DNA from: Heliocidaris tuberculata
Lineage: Eukaryota; Echinodermata; Echinoidea; Camarodonta; Echinometridae
DNA: 64,000 nucleotides
Direction of reading: 5' to 3'
NCBI GenBank assembly: GCA_025618425.1
Contig: CM046835.1
Location: forward strand, 20,300,308 to 20,364,307
Shown here: piece by piece, positions 11,729-22,612 of the stretch
How the letters are laid out: each line of letters starts with the position of its first letter
Numbering within the stretch: the stretch's first letter is position 1
Position numbers and translations under genes: made by a program
The notes under the pieces: model-generated
What the model was told of the DNA's origin: nothing
The model's database searches: none
Seen by the model: only the letters and a program-made list of their open reading frames with translations

Positions 11729-14099
11729 TCAATTATTATGTTTAAACGATTACTAAAAGAATACGACAGTAGTTTCAACTGTATTAATGTTTTTGAATTG
11801 CATAAATTCATGATATTTTTACAGGGTACTACAATGTTATGAATCTGAGCTTACAGCTCATTATGTGAGTATTACCATATATGAATGAAAAGAACAATAT
11901 TTTACAATGGAAGAACTATCAAATCTATAAAAATGTTCTTCTTTGTTAGAATTGTTCTTAATTCAATTCAGAATTGAAAGGGAAGAACACTAATAACTTT
12001 AAAAGCAAAGTTTTGTTCCGTATGTTGAAGGGGGATTGTTAATTTATGTTTTAAAATCTTATTTTATTTTAGAGCAGAGATGTTTGGAAAATGTTGTAAT
12101 CAACCTCCGAACTGGTGGAAGATACATTGATAGATAGATTTCATTTAAAATTTTCAGTTCATTATGCCATCAATACACAAATGAAGTTTAATGTATGATA
12201 AAGAACTTATGACTATTAACTGACAATTTGATTCAATTTCTTCGCCGTTGTTATATAAAGCGTTAATTTAAGCCAAATTGATTTAATTAAATAGCCTTTG
12301 CTTTCTGGCTTTATCGACCCACAAAACTGTGCACCGCTGTTGTGTTTTGTCATTTTGCTATAACTATAAAACATTACCTTTCACGAATGAACAGACATGA
12401 AATCGTCCTTTTCATTTGTGAAAAGATCGCTGCTTTTATCGAACTCTGATTATCCATGACATTTTAACATTACTGTTACCTTCGATTCCATAGCAAAAAA
12501 AAAAACAACAACAACAACAACAACAACCAAAAAAAGAGAAAGAAAAAAGAAACTGCCTTTGAGCAATCTCAATGATAAAATCTGTTTGTCCTCAAGCAAG
12601 AGAATTCCAATTTGCGCTACATTATGCTTCCTTTTCTCGTCCTTGCAAGAATTTTCTCTGATAAAAGGAACACATTAATGACGAATTGGCAGAAGAACAA
12701 CATCTATCCAACATTTGCTATTGAGAAGTCCTTCTTTCATATCGTTTACGCAAATTTGAGAAAGTTGGGCAAAAAGTCCAGCAAAAATTAACCTCCTGTT
12801 AAAAAAGAGGTCCTCACCTCGTTATAGTATCTATTTCTTTATTTGAAAGATAAGAAGTGATGTAATTGCGCAGCTGTCAAAACCTTTATATATTGAATCT
12901 GGTTGATTTAGTAACCTGGATGGAATTTCCCCGCCAAAATTTAAAGAAGGCTTAATTCCTGCTATGGATCCATCACTCTTGATTCATGTCTGTATCGAGT
13001 TGATGATGCTGATCCAATGATTCGACTTCAGCTACAGTTGCTATCACTTTCGAAGCTTTCATCCAAGTATGGGTGGCTTAAGGTGCCAAAATCATCATGC
13101 TTAAAAACAAACAACAAACAGACAAACAAAGTTAAGAGCTTGCTTTCCCAGTTTATATTCATCGTCTATAATTTACTTGTTTGTTCAGAGTTTAGACCTT
13201 TCTTTCCCAGTTTTTGTCCATCGTCTGAAACATACATGTTCGTCCAAAGTTAAAACGTTCTTTAGAAGTTTCTATATCGTACGTTTATGAATTTGTCATT
13301 TATTCGCATGTGAAGGTTAATTTTGTGATATTATTCTTTATTTATCAAGTTTACTTGTTCGTAAATGTAAACTATTCTTTCGTTTATCTGTTGTTGTTGT
13401 TTTTTTAATGATTATTTGACACTTTCAGCCAGCCATACGCAAGCGTCTTTTACTATAATGCTACTCCCACAGACTCATTATGAACATGTTTAGTCACACA
13501 TCCCTTTCTCCACAAGAAAAAAAAAAAGAATCGACACTCTTTTATATTTCGTTCTTTTTTTATTTAAAAGAAATTAGGAGTAAGTAAATATAAATGTGTT
13601 ATGTAGACCAGCTTTCATAAGCTTATTAATTCATGAACTTTCAATCAACACAATTTGTTTGATCTTTCATTGGTTGTATAATCTACTCGCTAGTTGGTCC
13701 CCAAAGTATCAGTTACGCCACTTCTTGTACATCTTCCATATTTTTATTCACCTAGCTCCTCCCAATCTCTTTATTTCTATCTCCTTGTATATTCAAATAA
13801 TCTCGTTTGTTCCAGTCCTGTATCCATCATTTTGTTTTTCGTCCATGACACCTCGTGTATTAATTTTTCCTTTATATTTATTTACCTCTGTCTTGTTTTT
13901 CTCTCCCTCGATGTTCTACTATTACAAAGCGTTGATTAATGCATGGTTTTCACAACTTATGTCATTTAAAGAGGTGAAAAATCAGTGAATATTGATCTAG
14001 GTTTTCAATCAATCTGGAATTACCACTGAACATTGGAATCGACAACCTTCCTATTCTCATCTTTCTGTTTCGGTCTCCCCCTTCTTCTCTCGTATTTGT
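11729..14099. other. Gene-free interval
   Basis: AT-rich DNA with a short (AAC)n run at about 12505-12528. A 130-codon frame at 13596-13988 (+) is hydrophobic and rich in F, Y and I from T-rich DNA. It has no recognisable domain and I do not call it a gene. Confidence 0.5.
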
Positions 14100-14280
14100 G
14101 AGTGCTCTCCCTCCCCCCCCCCCCCCCTCTCTCTCTCCCCCCCCCCCCAATTCTATTTATTAACCACCCCTTTACTTTTGTCATTTTTGTTCTCTACTTC
14201 TCTGTTCTTCAATTACAGAAAGGTTTATGGTTTACATATTATGCACCTATTGTAGTTCTCAACTAGAGAGGTGAACATAA

Positions 14281-14311
<31 letters not shown>

Positions 14312-14535
14312 CTTTTTCGATCGCTCTGAATGTGTCTAATATTACTGATTGTCATTAACTTTTTATCACTATACTTCCCCCCTCTAATCCATCTGTCTCT
14401 TTCTCTGCCTCTTTATCTCACATTTGCTCCCCCTTTCATTGTCGCTCTACATTCTTCCCTCCCTCCCCCATCTTTCTGTATTTTACATTTCTGCTTCACC
14501 CCCCCCCCCAAATCCAGCTCCCTCCCTTCTCATCT

Positions 14536-14566
<31 letters not shown>

Positions 14567-14655
14567 GCTTCCTCCCCCTTTCCTTTTGGTTTTAATCTAA
14601 CATACTATTTCGCTCTCAATTTTTAAATCTCTTTCTGTATCCCCCTCTCTGTTTG

Positions 14656-14687
<32 letters not shown>

Positions 14688-14876
14688 TCTCTCCGGCTTA
14701 CCATCTTTCATTCTCTCAAACAATCTCTCTCTCTCAATATGCTCTCACCCCTTCTCCCTCCCCCCCCCCCTCTCTCTCTCTCTCTCCCTCTCTTCCCCTT
14801 CTTTCATTCTCTCTCTCCTTCCCCATTTTTCATTCTGTCATTTGCCCTTTTTCCCTCTCTCTTTCTTCCCAATTCC

Positions 14877-14924
<48 letters not shown>

Positions 14925-14930
14925 AGAGCC
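14100..14930. repeat. Pyrimidine-rich region with (CT)n, C-runs and (AT)14
   Basis: C-runs at about 14114-14127 and 14139-14148, (AT)n at 14284-14311, and several (CT)n arrays, the longest at about 14881-14922. Serine/leucine-rich frames on the plus strand are translations of CTCTCT. Confidence 0.9.
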
Positions 14931-16129
14931 ATTGAGAGTCACAGGAAAACATCGCTCATGATCTTCTATTGTTTCTCGGAGATAATGGATACGATTCCTT
15001 ATATGAAGTTGATTATCATTTATTGTCCTGTGTAACATGGCACAGTGCCCCTCTAAAAGCGATGGCTTATCCGAAACTAATATCCCTTCACTAACAATAC
15101 TCCAATTAGAGATTCGTCAGTCATTGTTGCAAGATGAATCAATATTAATGCCAAGCTTTGAATAAACCGGTGGCAGATCTAGAGGGAGCAGGAAGAGGTC
15201 CGAGCACCATCTATCTTCGCCCACTCCCATATCAATCACGGACATCTCCTTTAACACGATCGCAAAGACTTTCGAGAAATCAACTCAAGGGCATTTTTTA
15301 TACCGAATATCATATGTTCCTTAGAAATCATGTTTGGATTGTAATATTTTGCACATTTAAATAGCTAGGTAATGAACAAAATAATTAAAATTGAAAGGTT
15401 TAAAGTCCTTGCTATCGTGTTCTTTGTGTTTCTTAAAGCATACTTCCTGATATAGAATTAATGTGGCTGCCCTGAGGCACACACACTCTCTACTTTAAAT
15501 TTCACCGTCAATTTCAACGATTCATATTTTTTTCTAGCTTCAGGTCATATCACATGCAATAAGTGATCAGTTCTATATAGTTTCGAATGTTGCGTACCAT
15601 TTACTTTTGTTTTGGTCTCTTTCCTTGGCTTAACCTTTCCCTATCACTTTTCTACCCCCCCCCCCCCCCTCCCCATCCCTTCATCCTTTTAGTATACAGA
15701 TCATTCCATCAAATTGAAATAAAATTTGTCAGAAAGAGAGGAGGCGTTTAGCATTCATGTTCTGATTTTCATTATGTCAGGATTTAGGTTGCAGGATTTA
15801 GTTTGTTTAAATCTAGAGCACAGTCAACACTGAGCAAGACTATTTGTGTGTACAGTCAATCCACTATGTCCTTCATTTTACATGTTGAGCACACATTTCG
15901 GATAAACATGTCCCCCTTCTAGCTTAATTTAAAAACTATTCAGGTTGATCTACTTTCTCCATTGTCCATCTATTCATGCATCTCTCTCAATCTCTCCCTC
16001 TCTCTCGCTCTACCCCTCTCTCTTTCTTATATTCTCTTCGTCTAATTTTTTTCTATCTCTCCGCTTTAGAGTCTATAATCCTTGTGATGCATTTCTTTGT
16101 CTTCTCTTTCAAAAAGTAGATTTAATAAT
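14931..16129. other. Gene-free interval including a diverged foldback-related fragment
   Basis: Positions about 15220-15350 resemble the outer arms of the foldback at 33.06-34.31 kb. They share an AACACGATCGCAAAGACT word and the following AATCAACTCAAGGGCA, ATATCAT and ATGTTTGGATT blocks. A C-run lies at about 15655-15670. No gene is recognised. Confidence 0.5.
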
Positions 16130-16637
16130 AAAATGAAAATAAAAAAAGAAATAAAAAAAACCAAGTCACAGGTATTATACAATCAATGAAAATTATAGTA
16201 TGAAAAGTTGTAAATTATTATCAAACAATTTTACACAAAACATTTCAAATTTTCCTGTAAAACAGTGTTTTAAAGAATGCATAAACTTTTAGTTTCACAT
16301 TTCTTTTCAATATCTATGCTGTTATAAAGCAATCTTTTAAACAAACACAATTCAGAGGGCTCATGAAATACAGAATTACTATTTTCTACTCGCATATCAA
16401 ATGTTAAATAAATTGCATATTTTGCATAAACAATAAGAAAGTTCTGACTTCTACATTGTTTATTTTCAAGATCATAACCATTTATAAAAACAGATTCAGC
16501 AAATGAAAAATCAAAGTTGGAAATTTTCTGAACAATGTGACCAAATCTTAACCAAAACAATTCAGTTTTTCTACAGTTAAGGAATAAATGACTGCTGTCA
16601 TTTAATTCATTGTTGAATGGACACAGTTATTATTATT
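16130..16637 (-). mobile_element. 5'-truncated LINE remnant, RT C-terminal region
   Basis: Reading leftward from about 16635, the frame gives LCPFNNELNDSSHLFLNCRK and then TELFWLRFGH. This is the C-terminal zinc-binding pattern of L1/Tx1-type LINE ORF2 proteins, with C, then H and C about 15-20 residues later, followed by FW. The usual second cysteine of a CPxC motif is absent here (CPFN). The frame runs on to NFLIVYAKYAIYL, matching the I..K..IY block usual in this region, and ends near 16270. An A-rich tail follows to about 16130. The element is 5' truncated, as is usual for LINE copies, and upstream sequence is CT-rich. Non-functional. Confidence 0.7.
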
Positions 16638-16742
16638 CTCTCTCATTATCCTTCTTTCTAACATTCTTTCTCTCTTTTTCTCCTGCTTGTTCTTTCTCTC
16701 TCTGCATTTTGTGCATTTTCTTTCTTATTCGCCCTCTTTTCT

Positions 16743-17565
16743 TTTGTTTCTTTGCTGTTGTTTTATGAAACTGAAAAAACTATCATGACTCATTGATGAC
16801 ATTTGTTTCTTTGCTGTTTTTTTATGAAACTGAAAAAACTATCATGACTCTTTGTTGTTTAAATAATAGTTGATGACATTTGTTTCTTTGCTGTTGATTT
16901 ATGAAACTGAAAAAACTATCATGACTCTTTGTTGTTTAAGTAATAGTTGATGACATTTGTTTCTTTGCTGTTGTTTTATGAAACTGAAAAAACTATCATG
17001 ACTCATTGATGACATTTGTTTCTTTGCTGTTTTTTTATGAAACTGAAAAAAACTATCATGACTCTTTGTTGTTTAAATAATAGTTGATGACATTTGTTTC
17101 TTTGCTGTTGATTTATGAAACTGAAAAAACTATCATGACTCTTTGTTGTTTAAGTAATAGTTGATGACATTTGTTTCTTTGCTGTTGTTTTATGAAACTG
17201 AAAAAACTATCATGACTCATTGATGACATTTGTTTCTTTGCTGTTTTTTTATGAAACTGAAAAAACTATCATGACTCTTTGTTGTTTAAATAATAGTTGA
17301 TGACATTTGTTTCTTTGCTGTTGATTTATGAAACTGAAAAAACTATCATGACTCTTTGTTGTTTAAGTAATAGTTGATGACATTTCTTTCTTTGCTGTTT
17401 TTTATGAAACTGAAAAAACTATCATGACTCTTTGTTGTTTAAATAATAGTTGATGACATTTGTTTCTTTGCCGTTGTTTTATGAAACTGAAAAAATTATC
17501 ATGACTCTTTGTTGTTTAAGTAATAGTTGAGGATCTTTGTTTCTTTGCTGTTATTTTTTTTTGTT
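16743..17565. repeat. Higher-order tandem satellite (59+77+77 bp)
   Basis: The basic monomer begins TTTGTTTCTTTGCTGTT and includes ATGAAACTGAAAAAACTATC. It exists as a 59-bp form and two 77-bp forms that carry an extra TTGTTGTTTAARTAATAG block. These alternate as an ordered 213-bp trimer starting at 16743, 16956 and 17170. A further long pair starts at 17383 and 17459 without a short monomer, and a partial unit follows. Near-identity between trimers shows recent homogenisation. Confidence 0.92.
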
Positions 17566-18090
17566 TTGTTTTGGTAAAACTCATCTATGCTTCTACATCA
17601 TGGATACTGGTTCCTTATACTTTTAAATACAGTTATATTTGCAATAATACAGTTAGTATTTTGATTTTTTCTGTGTTTTATAGTCCCCTGACAGGCCTGA
17701 CTATAGGAAAAGCTCGATCCAAAAGGGGTGAAATCCATATTTGACCAAAATTTAGTTTTTAGGTGATAAATTATCTTTGCATCTTAGACATGGGAATTGA
17801 ATGCAGTATATATCGCATTAAAAATGGAGGCAGAAAAAATTAACAAAATCATGATTCATTCCAAAAAAGTCCGAATCAAGTTTGGTCATTTAGGTTTCCT
17901 TCATTTAACCTAAAGTTAATAGTTTGTATTTTTAAACACATTGTATGAGCTGCCCGCAAACAGCATAGTTCAAAATTTCGGATTTTTACCAATACTTTTG
18001 GATTTAACCCCTTTTGGAATCCAACGTCGTGAAGAATCCTTGTTTTGAGAAAAGATGGTAATTCAGTAATAACAAAATTTCAGAACAATT
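17566..18090. other. Gene-free interval
   Basis: No gene or repeat recognised. Confidence 0.5.
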
Positions 18091-18575
18091 TTCACAGAAG
18101 AAAGAGACGAGAAAAGAAGCTAAGAGAACATTTAGACAGTTGGAGAAGAGAAAAGAAGAGGAAAAATAGAGGCTATAGAGGAGAAAAAGAAGAGATGAGA
18201 AGAAAAGCCGGGAGATGAATAAGATAAGAGATGAGAAGAAAAAAAGGAGAAGAGATTGGTTATAGAGACAAGAGAATTGAGTAAGGAGAAGAATTAAATG
18301 ACAACAAAAAGAGAAAATGGGAAGAAAAGGAAAAATCAAAATAAACAGGGTGAGGATAAATAGACAAGAAGACAGAAACTAAGCTAAAGAAGATATTAGA
18401 AAACAGGAGGAGACACAAGATGAGAAAAAAGAAGAGAAAACAAGAAAAGGGAAAGAGAAAATAAAAGAGAAGAGACGGGAATAGAGGAGAAAAGAAAAGA
18501 AAAGAAGAAAGGTGAAAAGAAGAAAGGTGAAAAGAAGAAAGGGGAAAACAAAAAACAGAGTAGAGAAGGATAGAG
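18091..18575. repeat. Long polypurine tract
   Basis: About 480 bp of plus strand composed almost entirely of A and G in irregular GAAGA, GAGAAA and AAAAGA words. The minus-strand frames here are F/L/S-rich artefacts. Confidence 0.85.
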
Positions 18576-18654
18576 AGATAAAACCTTCAATCGGCCTCTC
18601 CTGCAACCGATCGTTGTTGGATAGGATCATGCAGCGACGTAACAGGTGCCTGCT

Positions 18655-19330
18655 GTCGGGGGGGGGGGGGGGGAGTGGTGCAGAGCCCCAGACCGGAGAA
18701 TTCCCGGTGTTGAATTTTTTGACAAGCAAAAAAAAAAAAAAAAAAAAAGGGGGTCGTTCGTAGCCGTTTTTTTTTTTTTTTTTTTTTCCCCTTTTCCCCT
18801 TTCTTCTCTTTCTTTTTTCCCTTTTATTTTCCCGGTGCTTTGGCATTTTTTCCCGCTGGATCCTTCAGGGGGAGGGCAGACTGCCCCTGCCCCGGCTTGA
18901 TCAGAGAGTTAACAGCTGCAACTACCTCTCAATTATTTAGATCCAGGAGGGTTTAACAAAAAGAGATACGATTGATATTTGCAATTGATCGTAACTTCTT
19001 GTACATGATTTGCCGTAGACTTTACAGTTACTATACGATTGATTGCGTATTAATAGTATCTCTTTATGTTACAACCCCAGGTAATGGCTGAACTTAGGTT
19101 AACATTTTTTACCATAAATGCCTTTCCGGTCCTCAAAAAAAAAAAAAAAAAAAAAAATCAGAGAGAAAGAGGGGGGGGGGGGGGCGTTTAAGAATGAGAA
19201 TATTAGGAAGGAAAAAACTATGTCCAACGCAACAAGTCGAACTGAAAGCAATTGGGTACCATATTGGCTTTTTTTTTTCTTCAATATCACCTTTATTGAT
19301 TTCAAATAAAGGGAGGGGAACAAACAAAAA
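18655..19330. other. Homopolymer-rich stretch (G, A and T runs)
   Basis: G-run at about 18658-18673, A-run at about 18729-18748, T-run at about 18769-18787, a second A-run at about 19134-19156 and a G-run at about 19171-19183. No gene or reliable element boundary was found. Confidence 0.5.
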
Positions 19331-19976
19331 AGTCCAGGTTACATGTTTTTTAAGAACATTGTACAGGACTTTGAATAAAAACAAGAGAATGATTACAAAA
19401 CATAATACATCATAAAACATATACATAAAATACTTCAAACATATTTAGGCAAGTGAGACATAATGAGGGTAAACTGATACAGATATTTTCCAATCAAAGA
19501 AGTAGCTCAGTACATCATGGTACATACTCATGTGAAAGAGATAGAAGAGCTAGAGGGCAGCAAAGGAAAGAACGAAAGGAGCTGAGAAATAATATGGATA
19601 ATAGACCGAGAAGGAGAGGGTATATGGAGAAGGAATTATGAAGAAGGAAAGTGTTCAAGGAAAACGAAACTGGATCAAGAAATAGGTGGTTACAAGAAAC
19701 TCGGCAAACTGGTTTAAACCAGTTTTAGTGCATTTCAACTGAATCAGATTCAACTGGTTTCAACTGGATAACAAATATCCAATTGACCAACTGGAATTTT
19801 TAAGAAATCAAACTGGAATGGGCAAGATTTCTAGTTCCCCAACTGGTTCAAGTTAACCTGTAACTAGAACGAGTTGAGTAGGCTAACTGAAAATAACTTT
19901 CAACTGAATGAACTGGGACCAGTTGGTTACTGAAAAAAAAAATCCAACTGGTTGCTGATGAAAATACCTCCAGTTG

Positions 19977-20912
19977 CAGGGGCGGATCTAGCTTTTTTCC
20001 AAGGAGGGGGTTTGAGGGGCTCAGCTGGGTATTGCGAGGGAGCGTAGAGACCAAGCCCGAGCGAGCGAAGCGAGCGAGGGGGGAGGGTGTGGGAGGGGGG
20101 TATCCCCCCTCCCACATTAGGGAGATTTTTCATTTTTAGGGTTGCTAGCTTGCGATTTTAAGCATACTTGCATGCTCTATTTTTTCTCTTTTTTGCCCAA
20201 ATAAATGTTTACTTGGAAGCGAGCGAAGCGAGCGAGGGGGGAGGGTGTGGGAGGGGGGTATCCCTCCTCCTACAGTAGGGAGATTTTTCATTTTTAGGGT
20301 TGCTAGCTTGCGATTTTAAGCATACTTGCATGCTCTATTTTTTCTCTTTTTTGCCCAAATAAATGTTTACTTGGAAGCGAGCGAAGCGAGCGAGGGGGGA
20401 GGGTGTGGGAGGGGGGTATCCCCCCTCCTACAGTAGGGAGATTTTTCATTTTTAGGGTTGCTAGCTTGCGATTTTAAGCATACTTGCATGCTCTATTTTT
20501 TCTCTTTTTTGCCCAAATAAATGTTTACTTGGAAGCGAGCGAAGCGAGCGAGGGGGGAGGGTGTGGGAGGGGGGTATCCCCCCTCCTACAGTAGGGAGAT
20601 TTTTCATTTTTAGGGTTGCTAGCTTGCGATTTTAAGCATACTTGCATGCTCTATTTTTTCTCCTTTTTGCCCAAATAAATGTTTACTTGGAAGCGAGCGA
20701 AGCGAGCGAGGGGGGAGGGTGTGGGAGGGGGGTATCCCCCCTCCTACAGTAGGGAGATTTTTCATTTTTAGGGTTGCTAGCTTGCGATTTTAAGCATACT
20801 TGCATGCTCTATTTTTTCTCTTTTTTGCCCAAATAAATGTTTACTTGGCAGCCCAAGGGGGGGGGGGGGTTTAAACCCCCTAAACCCCCCCCCCCCCGTA
20901 GATCCGCCACTG
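19977..20912. mobile_element. MITE with CAGNGGCGGATCTA ends and expanded core
   Basis: The left end is CAGGGGCGGATCTAGC. The right end, reverse-complemented, is CAGTGGCGGATCTAC. It is flanked by a 5-bp duplication AGTTG (19972-19976 and 20913-20917). A compact 319-bp sister at 41854-42172 has the same ends and one copy of the internal unit. This copy is 936 bp because the unit is repeated five times. Near the right end a G-run and a C-run flank a TTTAAACCCCCTAAA core. No ORF. Confidence 0.85.
20061..20850. repeat. Five tandem 158-bp repeats inside the MITE
   Basis: Units start at 20061, 20219, 20377, 20535 and 20693, exactly 158 bp apart. Each begins GCGAGCGAAGCGAGCGAGG and runs through TTGCTAGCTTGCGATTTTAA to TTTACTTGG. 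The units differ at only a few positions, so the expansion is recent compared with insertion of the element. Confidence 0.95.
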
Positions 20913-21123
20913 AGTTGCCCAACTTGATCCAATTGAAACCAGTTAGGCTAATTTGCATAATTGCCTATGTGCATAGATCAATGTTTTAACTTGTTTATTA
21001 TGATTGAAATTGTATTTATAAAGTACATGTCACTTTAAAATAGAATAAGGCTTAAAGACATATGAAAAGAAAAATAAGCAATGAAAAGAATGTTGATAAT
21101 ATATATTTAATTACAACATATCT

Positions 21124-22612
21124 GGGGCTTTGTTGTGTTTCACAAACCCTTGGGGTTAGAGCGAAAATTGAACCTCGGCACAATCGTCTCGGTTCCTGAC
21201 TTTCATTCCAAGTCCTTTTTATTTTTGTATCTTTTTTCTTTCTTTCAAATCATCTGCTGCTGCCACTCTACCGCTCCAGCTTCTGACATGAAGTAGTGCT
21301 TCAATGTCAAGCGCTGGCGTTTCGCCTCCTTTGTTGTTCTGTTCCCCGTCACAGCCTGGAGGTCTTCCATCTGTGCTTCTTCTCTCCACTGGCCAGGGAT
21401 GACGTTGTGCTGCTCGTCTTCCAAGTCGACGCCTGGTGGTGGTCCGTTCTGACCGGATCTCAGGAGGTTGTGAAGGCAGACACATGCGAGGACTATCTTG
21501 GTCACAGTTTCTGGAGACTGGCGCATGGTTGTTAGCAGAACTTGGAACCGGTTGGCCAGGATACCGAAGGCGTTCTCGATGACCCGCCTTCCCCTTGAAA
21601 GGCGGTAGTTGAATATGCGCTCGTCGTTACCTAGCTGTCTTCTGGAGAAGGGTTTCATCAGCCAGGTACGTAGCGGGAAAGCGTCGTCACCGACCAGGAA
21701 GTAGGGCATGTCGACGTTGTCATCGGGAAGAGGGTCTGGATCTGGGAAGCCAATAGTATCATCTTCTATCGCCTCTTTCAGCTCGGAGCTGTTGAATACT
21801 TGGCAGTCGGACGCTGATCCGTTCACCCCAACATCAACCAAGGATCAAGGATAATGGAATGGTACCCCTTGTAGTTGTAATACACCGAACCGCCACCTCT
21901 CGGACATTTTATGGCAACATGTTTCCCGTCGATAGCACCGACGCAGTGTGGAAGGTTCCAACGCCGCAGAAACCCGTCTGCCAGGGCCTTCCATCCTTCT
22001 GGTGTGGTGGGAGCGCTGACCAACTCATCACCATATTCCTTGATGATCGCCTCGGCTACATCTGGCACCATGTTGACGATGGATGACTTGGAGACACGGA
22101 AGGCATACATCAAGCTCTTGTAGCTGTCCCCTGATGCAAAGTGTCGGAGGACCAGCGCCAGCTTCAAACCAGGCGCTAATGGTTCTCGGTAGTTGGTTCT
22201 TCTCTTTGTGATTGTTGGACCAACCCTGGCAAGGATCTCTTCGAACTGATCTGGGTAAAACCGCAAGAAGTTCTGGAACGATTGGACGTCTTCGTGCTCG
22301 AGTTCCCGCATCAGTGCGTTGTATTGGCCATACTCCGCTCGTCGTTCGATCCAGGGGCGGACCCACCATCTTCGTTTGCGCCGACCTGCTGGTGCATCAT
22401 CGTCACCGCCATCGCTGATATCGATGTCACTGTCTTTAGACATATCTTTTGCAATTGCCTCGTTTTGCAAAATATCATCATCCAGCAGCAGTTGGGTAGC
22501 GATGAGAAGATCGTGATTTTCCATGGTGTGCACAGGTCGAATGGCAAGGTGCATGTGAGATGCACACAGCTCCTGCACACCCATATATACCTCCGGGAAA
22601 ATCATGTTTTTT
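21124..22612 (-). mobile_element. PIF/Harbinger transposon, 5' end lost
   Basis: Contains a transposase pseudogene on the minus strand. The 3' end at about 21124 carries GGGGCTTTGTTGTGTTTCAC followed by AAACCC, which resembles the GGG...TTCACAAA ends common in animal Harbinger elements. No matching inverted end is found on the other side, where the element runs directly into an ATTCGG motif array at about 22613. No Myb-like partner gene is seen. Confidence 0.75.
21245..22605 (-). pseudogene. PIF/Harbinger (HARBI1-like) transposase, one frameshift
   Basis: DDE transposase in two overlapping frames. The upstream frame (22605 to 21823, 260 codons) has an acidic N-terminus and a basic GRRKRRWW stretch. 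It also has a helix-turn-helix-like region with GDSYKSLMYAFRVSKSS (about residues 159-175) and the first catalytic Asp in GAIDGKHVAIKCP (D226). The downstream frame (21841 to 21245) carries VGDDAFPLRTW with the second Asp, then RVIENAFGILANRF with the catalytic Glu, and a basic C-terminus. All three DDE residues are intact. The break lies after YHSIIL at about 21842-21850: five bases stand where the family usually has two codons (Met-Ala), consistent with a 1-bp deletion. It is otherwise unusually well preserved. The 22605 ATG may not be the true start, because Harbinger genes often have an upstream exon; MENHDLL at residue 28 is an alternative. Confidence 0.88.

Larger units (their letters stand above)
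19700..20958. mobile_element. CAACTGG motif array (degenerate inverted-repeat element), interrupted
   Basis: The heptamer CAACTGG or its complement CCAGTTG is scattered densely from about 19706 to 19970 and resumes after an inserted MITE at 20913-20955. The start has a palindrome, AAACTGGTTTAAACCAGTTT. The two ends both carry AACTGGTTT in inverted orientation. No ORF. It resembles other short-motif arrays in this window (22.6, 32.3, 36.9 and 52.5 kb) and may be a non-autonomous element whose motifs bind a transposase; that is inference. Confidence 0.5.

Noticed and set aside
13596..13988. 130-codon hydrophobic frame
   Set aside because: No recognisable domain, T-rich composition and no splice or regulatory context; likely chance.
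14330..15038. Several overlapping S/L-rich frames of about 100 codons
   Set aside because: Translations of CTCTCT repeats on one strand and GAGAGA on the other.
16743..17565. CRISPR-like array
   Set aside because: The units abut with no unique spacers and the genome is animal; it is a higher-order satellite.
18379..18846. 155-codon minus-strand frame with a lysine-rich start
   Set aside because: Lies across the purine tract and homopolymer runs; F/L/S and K/R composition reflects the DNA and not a protein.
20061..20850. CRISPR-like or telomere-like repeats
   Set aside because: Exact 158-bp tandem units without spacers inside a MITE.
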